From the NCBI RefSeq assembly GCF_032051675.1, contig NZ_CP116968.1, positions 3,527,001 through 3,591,000 of the forward strand: a stretch of DNA of 64,000 bases, read 5' to 3'. The position numbers and the translations under genes were made by a program. Each line of letters starts with the position of its first letter. Position 1 is the first letter of the stretch. Under the pieces are notes generated by a model that saw only the letters and a program-made list of their open reading frames with translations, was not told the origin of the DNA and ran no database searches. This stretch comes from Candidatus Nitrospira neomarina. GTDB taxonomy: Bacteria; Nitrospirota; Nitrospiria; Nitrospirales; UBA8639. Shown piece by piece: positions 37,163-45,491 of the stretch.

Positions 37163-38503
37163 TCAAGACGCCGTTCCCGTGGTGTCCCTGAGAGAACCCT
37201 CATTGAGATTGACCCCCGAGAAGATTGCATGGGTCTTGCCCGTGCCATCTGCCGGCCACGGCTGAACAATCCTAATCGATAGATCGATCTCCCCAAGGAG
37301 CTTGCGGAGATGATCCCGTACAGTCAGGTGGACATGCGAACAGGGGTCTACGTCCTCGACCCCTGGATGGCCGACAAGGGCGTGGCAGGTGAGCTCGAGC
37401 CGAAACTTCTTTAGGCTTTCCTGGTACAGGCGGTACTCTCCGAGGCGGAGTGTTCCCGCGAGGTGATCAAGTATCTTTCGGGTCGTAAGGCGACGCCCGT
37501 CTCCGAGTAAAATTGAGGCTCGTTCGCGCCCTTCAATTGAACCCATCAAAGGCAGTTGCCGACCGCAGGAACATCCACCTGATGCAGCTATGGCAAGGTC
37601 AGCCGTGCTGTACCGTATGAGTGGCATGGTCCGGGCGCGCAAATCTGTCACCACGATTGTCCCTAATTCGCCCGGATGGGCCGGTATCCCATCCCGCAAT
37701 ACTTCAACAAAATGTGTATCCGCATTTACATGGAACGACCCACGGTGCTCGCATTGCCAGGCGATATACCCGACCTCAGTCTGGCCATACAGCCCGACCG
37801 GTTCGCGGCCGAAGACTCGGGTGACCAATTGACGTGTTTCGGCATCCACCAACTCTCCTGCGCAAAACACCACACATGGCCGTTTAAGTGCGGCCTGAAC
37901 CGATTCGCTCGCACGCGCAATGCGGCGAAGGGCTGTCGCCGTGCCAACCACCACATCAGCCTTTGCTTCCAACAATTGTGCTAACTGGTCCTCGATGGAT
38001 CGTTCCGTCGAGATCCATGTCTTCCGAGAAATACCGAAGCGCTGCAGTACGTGCGAGGGACCCGGCTTTATCTGAAATTGCGCTGTGTTATGACGCCAAC
38101 GAAATCCGTGTTCAAACCATATCCGCAGTCCCACGGCTCTTCGTACCCGTTCCTCGAGCGGCCGTTTCCAAATCCGTAATGCTGCACCTGATGAGCCGCT
38201 GGTCTCAAGGTAGGTGCAGGATGAGGGGTCCACTCCCCGCGCCAGCAATTCACCTCGTTTCGCCGATTCTCGCACCAGGGGAGCGGTGATGATTGGAATT
38301 CGATCCAGATCTTGAATGCCTCGAATGGCTTGGATATCTACACCCGCTTCGTCCCACACACGACGGTAAAAGGGGACGTTGCTGTAGGCATGGATGATAG
38401 CGTCGCGGAACAAATGATCTTGCAACGATCTGAGATCTGCGGGAGAGCGTGTGACGTTCGCTCTCAGATCCATGAGGCACTTCCATGTTCGCAGAATTTC
38501 CAT
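37163..38503 (-). CDS. CapK/PaaK-like adenylate-forming enzyme 2
   Basis: A 446-residue paralog of the other two CapK-like genes. The P-loop is TSGSSGA at about 101-107, followed by YGQTEVGYIAWQCE (the A5-like YGxTE motif, more canonical here than in copy 1), GCSCGRQLPLM in the Cys motif and DGTGKTHAIF for the C-terminal Lys. LVVTDLRARTMPLIRYSTAD-like sequence (here VVTDLRARTMPLIRYST) is a family hallmark. Its start directly follows the stop of the copy 3 gene with no gap. Function: activation of a carboxylic acid, unknown which. Confidence 0.85.
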   Translation of the reverse strand: MEILRTWKCLMDLRANVTRSPADLRSLQDHLFRDAIIHAYSNVPFYRRVWDEAGVDIQAIRGIQDLDRIPIITAPLVRESAKRGELLARGVDPSSCTYLETSGSSGAALRIWKRPLEERVRRAVGLRIWFEHGFRWRHNTAQFQIKPGPSHVLQRFGISRKTWISTERSIEDQLAQLLEAKADVVVGTATALRRIARASESVQAALKRPCVVFCAGELVDAETRQLVTRVFGREPVGLYGQTEVGYIAWQCEHRGSFHVNADTHFVEVLRDGIPAHPGELGTIVVTDLRARTMPLIRYSTADLAIAASGGCSCGRQLPLMGSIEGRERASILLGDGRRLTTRKILDHLAGTLRLGEYRLYQESLKKFRLELTCHALVGHPGVEDVDPCSHVHLTVRDHLRKLLGEIDLSIRIVQPWPADGTGKTHAIFSGVNLNEGSLRDTTGTAS

Positions 38504-39814
38504 CTAGAGCCCTTCCCTTCCGGAGACAGGGTGCTGCTCATTTGCAGTTCCGACCTTCGAGATGATCATCCTGGTCTTCTCGCCCGGGCTAAACGGGATC
38601 GCTTCGACTCGCTCAACGCACAGATGGACCTCACCGGGCAAGACCGCTTGAAGATCCGATTCAATCCTCGAAAGAAGACCCTGAGCGTTATTGGGTACAA
38701 CGATTTGGAGGTGGATCTCGTTTATCTCATCTTGCAAAATTCTCCACTGGCCTAACTCGTCATAGCGTCCCAAGACTTCGTGAAAAAATGGCCAGAAGAT
38801 TCGCCTGCCGTTTGGCAAAGCCACTGAATCTACCCTGCGCCCATAGATTCGGCTGAGAAGGGGAAGAGTGCGCCCACAGGGACATCGTGTGGTCTCAACC
38901 TCGGCCAGATCTCCTGTTTCATAGCGAATCATCGGCATAGTCCACATGCCTAATGCTGTGGTGATAATTGGGCCTGGCTCCCCTGCAGGCGCAGCAACCT
39001 CCACAATGTGGCTATCAGCGCTTACGTGAAATCCCGAACGACGCTCACACTCCCATGCGAAATTTGAAAGCTCAACCAAACCGTACACATCCACAGGATC
39101 CCTTCCGAGCGCACCCCGAACCAGTTGGCGAGTGGCCGGCGAGAGGGTTTCACTATCGGAGACGATGAGTCGGGGTGAGGGCAGATTGAGCCCCAGCGTT
39201 TTGACAGTGTCCGCCAAGGCATGCAGCGTACCCGCCCCGGCAACGATCACGTCCGGCCGCGTCTCAATTATGCGTTGTGCCCAGAACTCTGGGGGGTCCA
39301 GAATCGAGCACCACTCTTTAGGAGCAATACCAAGACGTTGGACGAAAAACTGCCGACCAAAAGTCATGCGAATTTCAAGCGTTCGGTCAGTCCAGCGGAA
39401 ACCGTGTTCGAAAAGAATGCGCCAGGCAACCACACGCTGCCACTGCTGATCTAAGGCTCCAAGAAAAATACGCAACGGAGTTCCTGTCGAACCGCTCGTT
39501 TCAACGACTCCACATCGGTGTGGATCAATCCCCTGGACAACGACTTCTTCCGGACTTGCCTGCTTGAGACGATCCTTTTGAAGGATAGGGATGTTGTCTA
39601 TATCATCCAACGAACGGAATTCATCAGGATGAAACCCTGCCTCCTTGTAAAGCCCTCGATAGAGCGGAACGTTCTGATAAGCATGCATGAGGAGGTTCCG
39701 AAGTTGCGCCTCTTGTAGTTGCCGTAGATCCTCAAACATCCAGCGACTGGAAGCCAGGGCTTGGCGAATCAACCGAACAGTTTTCCATCCGTTCAACAAC
39801 ATCATTCGTTCCAA
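38504..39814 (-). CDS. CapK/PaaK-like adenylate-forming enzyme 3
   Basis: A 436-residue adenylate-forming enzyme of the same family. Motifs in order: ETSGSTGTPLRIFL (P-loop, residues about 105-118), VYGLVELSNFAWECE, MWTMPMIRYETGDLAEV, RCPCGRTLPLL and a C-terminal Lys in FSPGEKTRMIISK. The stop codon abuts the start of copy 2, so translation is probably coupled. The three copies differ clearly in the P-loop neighbourhood and in the residues around YGxxE, so they likely activate different acids rather than being a recent duplication. It is the first CapK in transcription order. Confidence 0.85.
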   Translation of the reverse strand: MERMMLLNGWKTVRLIRQALASSRWMFEDLRQLQEAQLRNLLMHAYQNVPLYRGLYKEAGFHPDEFRSLDDIDNIPILQKDRLKQASPEEVVVQGIDPHRCGVVETSGSTGTPLRIFLGALDQQWQRVVAWRILFEHGFRWTDRTLEIRMTFGRQFFVQRLGIAPKEWCSILDPPEFWAQRIIETRPDVIVAGAGTLHALADTVKTLGLNLPSPRLIVSDSETLSPATRQLVRGALGRDPVDVYGLVELSNFAWECERRSGFHVSADSHIVEVAAPAGEPGPIITTALGMWTMPMIRYETGDLAEVETTRCPCGRTLPLLSRIYGRRVDSVALPNGRRIFWPFFHEVLGRYDELGQWRILQDEINEIHLQIVVPNNAQGLLSRIESDLQAVLPGEVHLCVERVEAIPFSPGEKTRMIISKVGTANEQHPVSGREGL

Positions 39815-39959
39815 TGCTGCGTATCATTTTTGATATCATTTTTCATGTAACAAAACGTGTGGGCCAGGAGCATCCGGCTGACCAGCCACATTGGCCCAGA
39901 CTTCGCAACTTCCAAGCGTCCTGAACAATCTCAAATTCTCGTGGGCCTACCGATGGGCT

Positions 39960-40748
39960 CTATCTCTTTTCAGCTCTAACAGCAATAAAATGCCCGGTCA
40001 GATAACGCGTAGGCCAGTGCGACATGTTTTCGAATACCTGTATCCATCGCAAAAACCGTTGCTGTACTGAATTGTTCGCGAAGGAGCACAAGATTTTGGC
40101 AGCGAGCACGGCAAAAATCCGGGGACAATGGAGCACCGCTGTGACATCCATCACGTCGAAGCCAATTTCCCGCAGCCATTTCTGTAGCCGCCTAGGACCG
40201 CAGGTGGCACCAACATAGTAAGGAAGGATACCCAACCGGTTTAATAGTTTGAACGGAAGAACGTTACGGGCCGCAATAATCGGATTGGCAGGATTATCCA
40301 ATGTCAGAATTAGCTGACCGTCCTTGCGAAGGACCCGGTGCAATTCCCGCAGACTCACGATGATCTCATCTGAGGTTTGAAAATGGTCCAGAGTCGAATT
40401 CGACACCACCACCTCAAACGACTCATTTCCAAACGGGAGGTCGCGTACATCCGCACAGGCTCCACAAACGCTCGTCTGCGTCCGACAGGTTAAGTGCGCA
40501 TTCCCGAAGGAAAGATCCATCCCTATGACGCTATGACCTCTGGCCTGCAAGAAAGGCGTGAGGCCCTCTCCCACCAATTCGTCAAACATGTCCGTCTTTA
40601 ACAATCGACCTACAGGTTGTTTGGGGAGCCATCGGAAGAGAAGAGATTGGTTGATTGAATCGCTATGCTTTCGCCAAAGCTGATCCGGGCGGGTCATTAT
40701 CCATTCGTCTGCAATGGAATCCCAGTACCTCTTCCCTTCGATTATCAC
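39960..40748 (-). CDS. SAM-dependent class I methyltransferase
   Basis: A 262-residue methyltransferase. It shows a motif I variant around KTDMFDELVGEGLTPFLQAR, GHSVIGMDLSF for the second strand with the ribose-binding Asp, ACADVRDLPFGNESFEVVVS for motifs II-IV, and LRKDGQLILTLDNP. It resembles Methyltransf_11 proteins that methylate small metabolites or sugars and shows no close resemblance to the methyltransferase at 29779-30531. Gap to the next gene downstream is 145 bases. Substrate unknown. Confidence 0.82.
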   Translation of the reverse strand: MIIEGKRYWDSIADEWIMTRPDQLWRKHSDSINQSLLFRWLPKQPVGRLLKTDMFDELVGEGLTPFLQARGHSVIGMDLSFGNAHLTCRTQTSVCGACADVRDLPFGNESFEVVVSNSTLDHFQTSDEIIVSLRELHRVLRKDGQLILTLDNPANPIIAARNVLPFKLLNRLGILPYYVGATCGPRRLQKWLREIGFDVMDVTAVLHCPRIFAVLAAKILCSFANNSVQQRFLRWIQVFENMSHWPTRYLTGHFIAVRAEKR

Positions 40749-40904
40749 GATGGGTCTTTCATGTTTGATTAATGGGGATGTAAAGGCTGTAGGTCTGGGC
40801 TACACGTATTTTTCTTCGCAAGCCCCGACCAGACAGTGACACCAAGATAATAGAGGATGACAAAAATTTTCAGCGCCTTGGAAAAAATCCTAGTGGAATG
40901 CCGC

Positions 40905-41213
40905 TTATCGATATCGGATTCCCACTACCCTGTTATAGATAAACCCGATAGCCCAACCTAGAATCCCACCGGTCAGGGCTCCGTAAAAAAGCCCTACCAG
41001 ACTCCCTTTCCACGTGACTGAATACCCGATGAAAAAGTTGGAAAGTAACTGAAGATGGGAGCCAACCTTTGGTCCCCCTTCGAGAAGAAGCCAAACGGTC
41101 ATAATAAAAAGGCCTAATCCACCCATCAGGGCACAAACCACTGCCAACACCCCTCCCTGAATTTTGGCCACAACCCGGCTAAGTTCTTCATCACCCTTGG
41201 AATCCGTTCCCAT
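40905..41213 (-). CDS. Small two-TM protein, free copy of the oxidoreductase C-terminal domain
   Basis: A 102-residue membrane protein with two or three hydrophobic segments. Residues about 38-90 share a pattern with the C-terminal end of the neighbouring FAD oxidoreductase: both have L-x-x-GGP-x-VG, NF-x-x-G, VTW-x-GSL-x-G and a final Gly-rich helix (EGGPKVGSH and NFFIGYSVTWKGSLVG here; KGGPVVGPN and NFLFGFQVTWGGSLIG there). So the same membrane module exists both fused and free, side by side. I do not recognise a named family. The gene begins 34 bases after the oxidoreductase stop and is probably in the same transcript. Confidence 0.75.
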   Translation of the reverse strand: MGTDSKGDEELSRVVAKIQGGVLAVVCALMGGLGLFIMTVWLLLEGGPKVGSHLQLLSNFFIGYSVTWKGSLVGLFYGALTGGILGWAIGFIYNRVVGIRYR

Positions 41214-41247
41214 ATTTTCCCTCCAGGACCCTGCCTCTTGGTAATAG

Positions 41248-43086
41248 CTAATCTAGAAGATTGCGACGACGATTCACTTCCTCTCGCCATCGGATAATTT
41301 TCGCATAGGCCTTCATGCTCCAGTTTCGGAGTGAGGCTCCTGAGTATCCTATGGCAAATCCCCCGACTCCTCCCTCTAGGAAACCTATCAGTGAACCACC
41401 CCACGTCACTTGAAAACCAAATAGGAAATTCCCAAGCAGAGACAAGTTGGGCCCCACGACCGGTCCTCCTTTGAGGACCAAAATCACCGTCCCAATCAAG
41501 ATGAGGAGACCACTGATGGTACCGACAGCCACACCCATAGCGACAGGATCCAGCTTGGCAAACACGATCTCGATTAACTCTTCCTCATTTGCTATGGGGA
41601 GTTCATCTCCGCTTACCTGAACCCGCACAGGCACCATTCGATCGCCGCCATTGCCGGAAGTCGTACGGTCTTCCTCATGGTAGGCTTTTTCGGTATTCAC
41701 CGCCCATACATCATGATGGGATTCACCCATGATATTTCTCGCGGCATACACCCCCGTCACCATGGAATGATCCTGATTGTTATAGCGATGCAGACCATTT
41801 CGTCCAATGGTCTGAAGATTTGAAAATGTTTCCAGATATTGTCGAATCGTCCGGACGTGATCCTGATAGTGATGATCGTATACCGGATAGGCTTTTTCCA
41901 TACGAACCACGGTCCCGTCTTCAACTTCTCGTGGATTAATGAGTCCGAGTTGGGCGCATTCCCGTGTCCCGAATTCGATCAACCGCTCGTTCGACCATGT
42001 CCACTCTTCGTCTTTGTCCCAGAGAAAATACTCAAGGCCCAGCGAAGTTCGTGAGGGATCCGGCACCATATACGGGCTCCAATTTTTATAATTCTGTATT
42101 CGCCCCATTTTAACTTCAGGTGAATGGATATAGATCCAGTTATCAGGGAATACGTCTTCGCGGTTAACCACCAAAACCACGGTTAAATAATCCCGATACC
42201 GCAGGCCAAGCGCGGCCTCTACAACCTTCTCAGGGGGTTGAGGATCCATGGCCTCGATTAACTCGCGCAGAGGCATGGTCGACACAAAATCGCTGCCTTC
42301 GAATTCCAAATGCTCCCCTGATGAGGCTCGCGCGGAAACACAATCTACACGCCCATGGTGGTGCCTGATACGCTCGACTTTCATGCCTTTTAATGTCTGA
42401 GATCCAAAACCAGCCACCAGTTCCTCGCACCGTTCCCACATCATTCCCGGACCTAAGCGAGGATAATGAAACTGCTCAATGAGCGAGGTCACGATTTCCC
42501 CCTTCTTCCCACCCCTTTGACCAAATAGGGCATTTCGAACCGCTTCTTTCAACGAGAGATTTTTGATTCGTTGCGCGGCCCAATCGGCTGATATCTCAGT
42601 ACAGGAAATCCCCCAGACTTTTTCCGTGTAGGTTTTAAAGAAAATCTGGTACAGGCGATAGCCAAAACGATTAATCACCCATTGTTCAAAATTTTCCTCC
42701 TGGCCATTGGGAAACACCTTAACCTTGGCGTAACTGAAACAGACCAGAAGAGCCTCCACGACCCCCAGTCCGGCCAACGCATTTGTGGCCTTAAGCGGAT
42801 AGTCAAAAAAATGTTGGTTGTAATGAATTCGGCTTATACGAGGTCGAAGGAGAAAGTTGTCACCGAGAATTTCATTCCATAACTCTGTCACCATCGGCAT
42901 TTTCGAAAAAAATCGGTGTCCACCGATATCAAAACGAAAGTCTCGATAGTTGACCGTTTGTGATATGCCCCCTACCTGTTTCCCCGCCTCAAGGATAAGA
43001 GAGGAAGAGCTGTTTTTCCCAAGTTCATAGGCCGCCGTAAGGCCTGCAGGACCGGCGCCAATTACCACTACAGGATGAGATGCCAC
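41248..43086 (-). CDS. FAD-dependent oxidoreductase fused to a C-terminal membrane module
   Basis: A 612-residue protein. Residues 1-470 form an FAD/NAD(P)-binding domain: HPVVVIGAGPAGLTAAYELG (Rossmann motif, residues 4-23), EAGKQVGGISQT, DIGGHRFFSK and near the end YNNQDHSMVTGVYAARNI, a second FAD-contact region. The pattern resembles UDP-galactopyranose mutase and protoporphyrinogen-oxidase-like enzymes, often annotated as FAD-dependent oxidoreductase in polysaccharide loci. Residues about 500-585 add two membrane segments that match the small protein at 40905-41213. The start is a GTG with GGGAGG five to six bases upstream and overlaps the end of the GT2 gene by one base. A membrane-bound sugar or lipid oxidoreductase is possible; substrate unknown. 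Confidence 0.82.
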   Translation of the reverse strand: MASHPVVVIGAGPAGLTAAYELGKNSSSSLILEAGKQVGGISQTVNYRDFRFDIGGHRFFSKMPMVTELWNEILGDNFLLRPRISRIHYNQHFFDYPLKATNALAGLGVVEALLVCFSYAKVKVFPNGQEENFEQWVINRFGYRLYQIFFKTYTEKVWGISCTEISADWAAQRIKNLSLKEAVRNALFGQRGGKKGEIVTSLIEQFHYPRLGPGMMWERCEELVAGFGSQTLKGMKVERIRHHHGRVDCVSARASSGEHLEFEGSDFVSTMPLRELIEAMDPQPPEKVVEAALGLRYRDYLTVVLVVNREDVFPDNWIYIHSPEVKMGRIQNYKNWSPYMVPDPSRTSLGLEYFLWDKDEEWTWSNERLIEFGTRECAQLGLINPREVEDGTVVRMEKAYPVYDHHYQDHVRTIRQYLETFSNLQTIGRNGLHRYNNQDHSMVTGVYAARNIMGESHHDVWAVNTEKAYHEEDRTTSGNGGDRMVPVRVQVSGDELPIANEEELIEIVFAKLDPVAMGVAVGTISGLLILIGTVILVLKGGPVVGPNLSLLGNFLFGFQVTWGGSLIGFLEGGVGGFAIGYSGASLRNWSMKAYAKIIRWREEVNRRRNLLD

Positions 43087-44204
43087 TACTGCCTCCCTGA
43101 CGTTCTATTGATATCGAAGGATTCAGGGACAAGAGCCGGCATGGTCGACTCCTTCCGGTTGCCCCCATACAAAACATGGCGTGCCAGGCCTATGGCAAAC
43201 GCCAAACCACTATACAAATAATACAGCCAATGCCAGGGAATACTCTGCAGGGAAAACCGGAACCCACGTTTTTTCTGAAAAAATCGATAGAGGGGCGCAT
43301 TAATGATCACCAGCGAAACCATGATCAAGGCCGCCACCGCTAGCAATGGACCCCACCAGATCGCTCCCAGCAAGGCTCCCACGAGCCCATACGTCAACAC
43401 GACACAAAGGCGCTCGGAATGCCGGATATTTAAGTCATTGGTGAACCTGCGATCCCGAAGAATTAATTCTGTCCAGGGGATTGCGCGGTAAAAAAAATCT
43501 GCTTTGAGCATGGAACAGATATCCCATCGTTTCAAATGTTTCACATGGATATCTTTACACAACTGAATCTGGTGACCGGTCTTTTTCAATCGATAGCCCA
43601 ACTCAATGTCTTCAATAGAAGGACGACGATACGTTTCATCAAACCCGCCTATTTCCAGGAAAATATCACGGCGGATGGCTCCGCAAGCACCCCAAAACGT
43701 CGAAGCTTCTCTTTGGGCTTTTTGATGGACGTAGTGGTGAAAGAGATTTTTGTATTGGGATAAGAAATTTGGTTCGCCAGGAGTGTCATCGTATGACCCG
43801 ATCAACGCAGTGAGGTCTGGATTATTGTGAAACGTTTCTGCCACCCGTCCCAGGGTATCAGGATGCACACACACATCGGCATCGACAAAGAAGAGGTAGT
43901 CGCCTTTGGCCTGAAGTGCTCCAATGTTTCTGGGGTATGCCGGTCCTCCTGAAGTAATAGGAAGTCGAATGACCTGAGCACCAAACTGTTTCGCCACTTG
44001 CCAGGATCCATCGGAGTCACCATCGGCAACAACGATAATTTCCATTGGAGGCGGCTGTAAAGCTGCCAGACTTATCAGGCATCGGCGAAAGGCCTCACCC
44101 CCGTTGTACACAGGGACAACAATGGAAATAGTTATTTCCGGCAAGGAAGATCTCAACGTATCACTGACTTTCTGCTTTTCGTTATTTCGAAAAATTTTGT
44201 TCAT
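43086..44204 (-). CDS. GT2 glycosyltransferase, membrane-associated
   Basis: A 372-residue family 2 glycosyltransferase. It opens with ITISIVVPVYNGGEAFRRCL, has IIVVADGDSDGS in the nucleotide site and FFVDADVCVHPDTL with DAD at about 108-110, plus SIEDIELGYRLKKTGHQI, the ED acceptor-base motif. Two C-terminal membrane segments lie at about 255-290 and 320-345, as in dolichol-phosphate-mannose-synthase-like and polymerising GT2 enzymes. It is the first gene of the - strand polysaccharide block, adjacent (one base overlap) to the FAD oxidoreductase. No promoter is obvious in the 425-base gap before it. Confidence 0.88.
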   Translation of the reverse strand: MNKIFRNNEKQKVSDTLRSSLPEITISIVVPVYNGGEAFRRCLISLAALQPPPMEIIVVADGDSDGSWQVAKQFGAQVIRLPITSGGPAYPRNIGALQAKGDYLFFVDADVCVHPDTLGRVAETFHNNPDLTALIGSYDDTPGEPNFLSQYKNLFHHYVHQKAQREASTFWGACGAIRRDIFLEIGGFDETYRRPSIEDIELGYRLKKTGHQIQLCKDIHVKHLKRWDICSMLKADFFYRAIPWTELILRDRRFTNDLNIRHSERLCVVLTYGLVGALLGAIWWGPLLAVAALIMVSLVIINAPLYRFFQKKRGFRFSLQSIPWHWLYYLYSGLAFAIGLARHVLYGGNRKESTMPALVPESFDINRTSGRQ

Positions 44205-44630
44205 ACATTAAGCCTATTTGGCCAAACGAACCTGTCTCCTGGAAAGCACCTCACAGACACTTAAATGCGAAAATGTGGGCAAATACCCAGAAAATTCAGG
44301 AATGGCAGGATCCGAGCCAAAATGAAAGGGGCGTTGATGGTCAATTCTTTTCCCTGCGCAAATTGATGTCCAGAATTAAGGGAACCCGAAATTCATCTAC
44401 ATAACGACCTGTCCTCAATAGGGGTGCTTTTCACCCCCACAAAATCTTTATCGGTTGCCAGAACGTAAACCCAAGAGAAATAAGCAACTATCCTCTAAAT
44501 ATGTGCACTTTTCGGACAAGCAAAGTCATGGTTCTCCGACTCATGGGCAACACATTTTTTGGTTTCAAAGTAGGATAATCTGTAGGAAAACATAATGGAA
44601 CTATGAGAGTTTTTTGATGGGGAATCGAGG
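44205..44630. other. Non-coding gap before the polysaccharide block
   Basis: About 425 bases between the GT2 start and the tRNA. No gene seen. It should hold the promoter of the - strand polysaccharide genes and the end of the tRNA transcript, but I found no confident -35/-10 pair or terminator hairpin. Confidence 0.5.
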
Positions 44631-44707
<77 letters not shown>

Positions 44708-44712
44708 AGTCG

Positions 44713-44742
44713 ATAGTAGAGGAGGGGCGGCCGCGAAGTCAA
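44713..44742 (-). promoter_or_regulatory. Predicted promoter of the initiator tRNA
   Basis: On the - strand, TTGACT (44737-44742) and TACTAT (44713-44718) are separated by 18 bases, and the -10 ends five bases before the mature tRNA 5' end. The GC-rich spacer resembles growth-controlled stable-RNA promoters. Prediction from sequence only. Confidence 0.5.
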
Positions 44743-44794
44743 TGCAAAAACAGGAGTGTAGCAGAAGAAGACACTATGGTATCTTCACCGTCCT

Positions 44795-45451
44795 ATGACA
44801 TTTGCCGGAATTATTGCCATCTTGCTGTTTCTTGGTCTTATCATTGGTGATTGGTATCAATTTACCACCTTGAAAAGTTGGGCCTGCCAATATGGCTGTC
44901 CTTTGGCTCACAGGAAGAACGCCCTGGACTCTCAATCTGTTTCCTCGATTTCCACTGTCTTTAAACCTGGAGCCCTTGCCTTGCCTCACGGAATTGCCCG
45001 CTGGATCGCAGACCGACGGGTCATCGTGATCCGCCCATACTATCAACTCTTTTCCCTGCGGTTTCGCACCGCATGGCCATTAAAGGGAACAATCGATGTC
45101 AGTTCAGACGGCACCCAACTCCTGCTGCATTTGTCCAAGCGCATTCCCTGGTCATCAGCAATTCTCACCTTCTTATGGTTACTCTTTGTCATTGGAGGCA
45201 CTCTCACGTTTGTGGTTCTGTTTATTCTTGATGGAGGGATAAGCACAGTCGGGGGAGTCTTTTGGGTGATCGGGATGACCGCATTGGGCTTATTAGTGCT
45301 GGCCGGAGGCTTGATTCTGTTGTCGTTTGCCTATCGGCTTGAGGATTCACGCCTGACTCAGGTTTATCAAGAATTACTGGACGTCTTGACTCCTCCCTTA
45401 AAAGATTCGGATAAGTCGGCGAGCCCTTTAAAAATTTCCCAAACACCATAG
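44795..45451 (+). CDS. Membrane protein of unknown function
   Basis: A 218-residue protein with an N-terminal membrane segment (residues about 4-18), a middle soluble part with one CxxxC pair (CQYGC) and two more hydrophobic segments at about 125-150 and 157-182. The C-terminal tail (YRLEDSRLTQVYQELLDVLT) is amphipathic. I do not recognise a family. It stands alone on the + strand between the tRNA and the convergent DUF4340 gene. Confidence 0.65.
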   Translation: MTFAGIIAILLFLGLIIGDWYQFTTLKSWACQYGCPLAHRKNALDSQSVSSISTVFKPGALALPHGIARWIADRRVIVIRPYYQLFSLRFRTAWPLKGTIDVSSDGTQLLLHLSKRIPWSSAILTFLWLLFVIGGTLTFVVLFILDGGISTVGGVFWVIGMTALGLLVLAGGLILLSFAYRLEDSRLTQVYQELLDVLTPPLKDSDKSASPLKISQTP

Positions 45452-45491
45452 CAACCCTCTTGACTCTACATGCAGCACTGAATGCTTTAGC

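Noticed and set aside
17449..44204. Exosortase/PEP-CTERM system in the polysaccharide block
   Set aside because: No exosortase-like membrane protein and no protein with a PEP-CTERM tail were seen.
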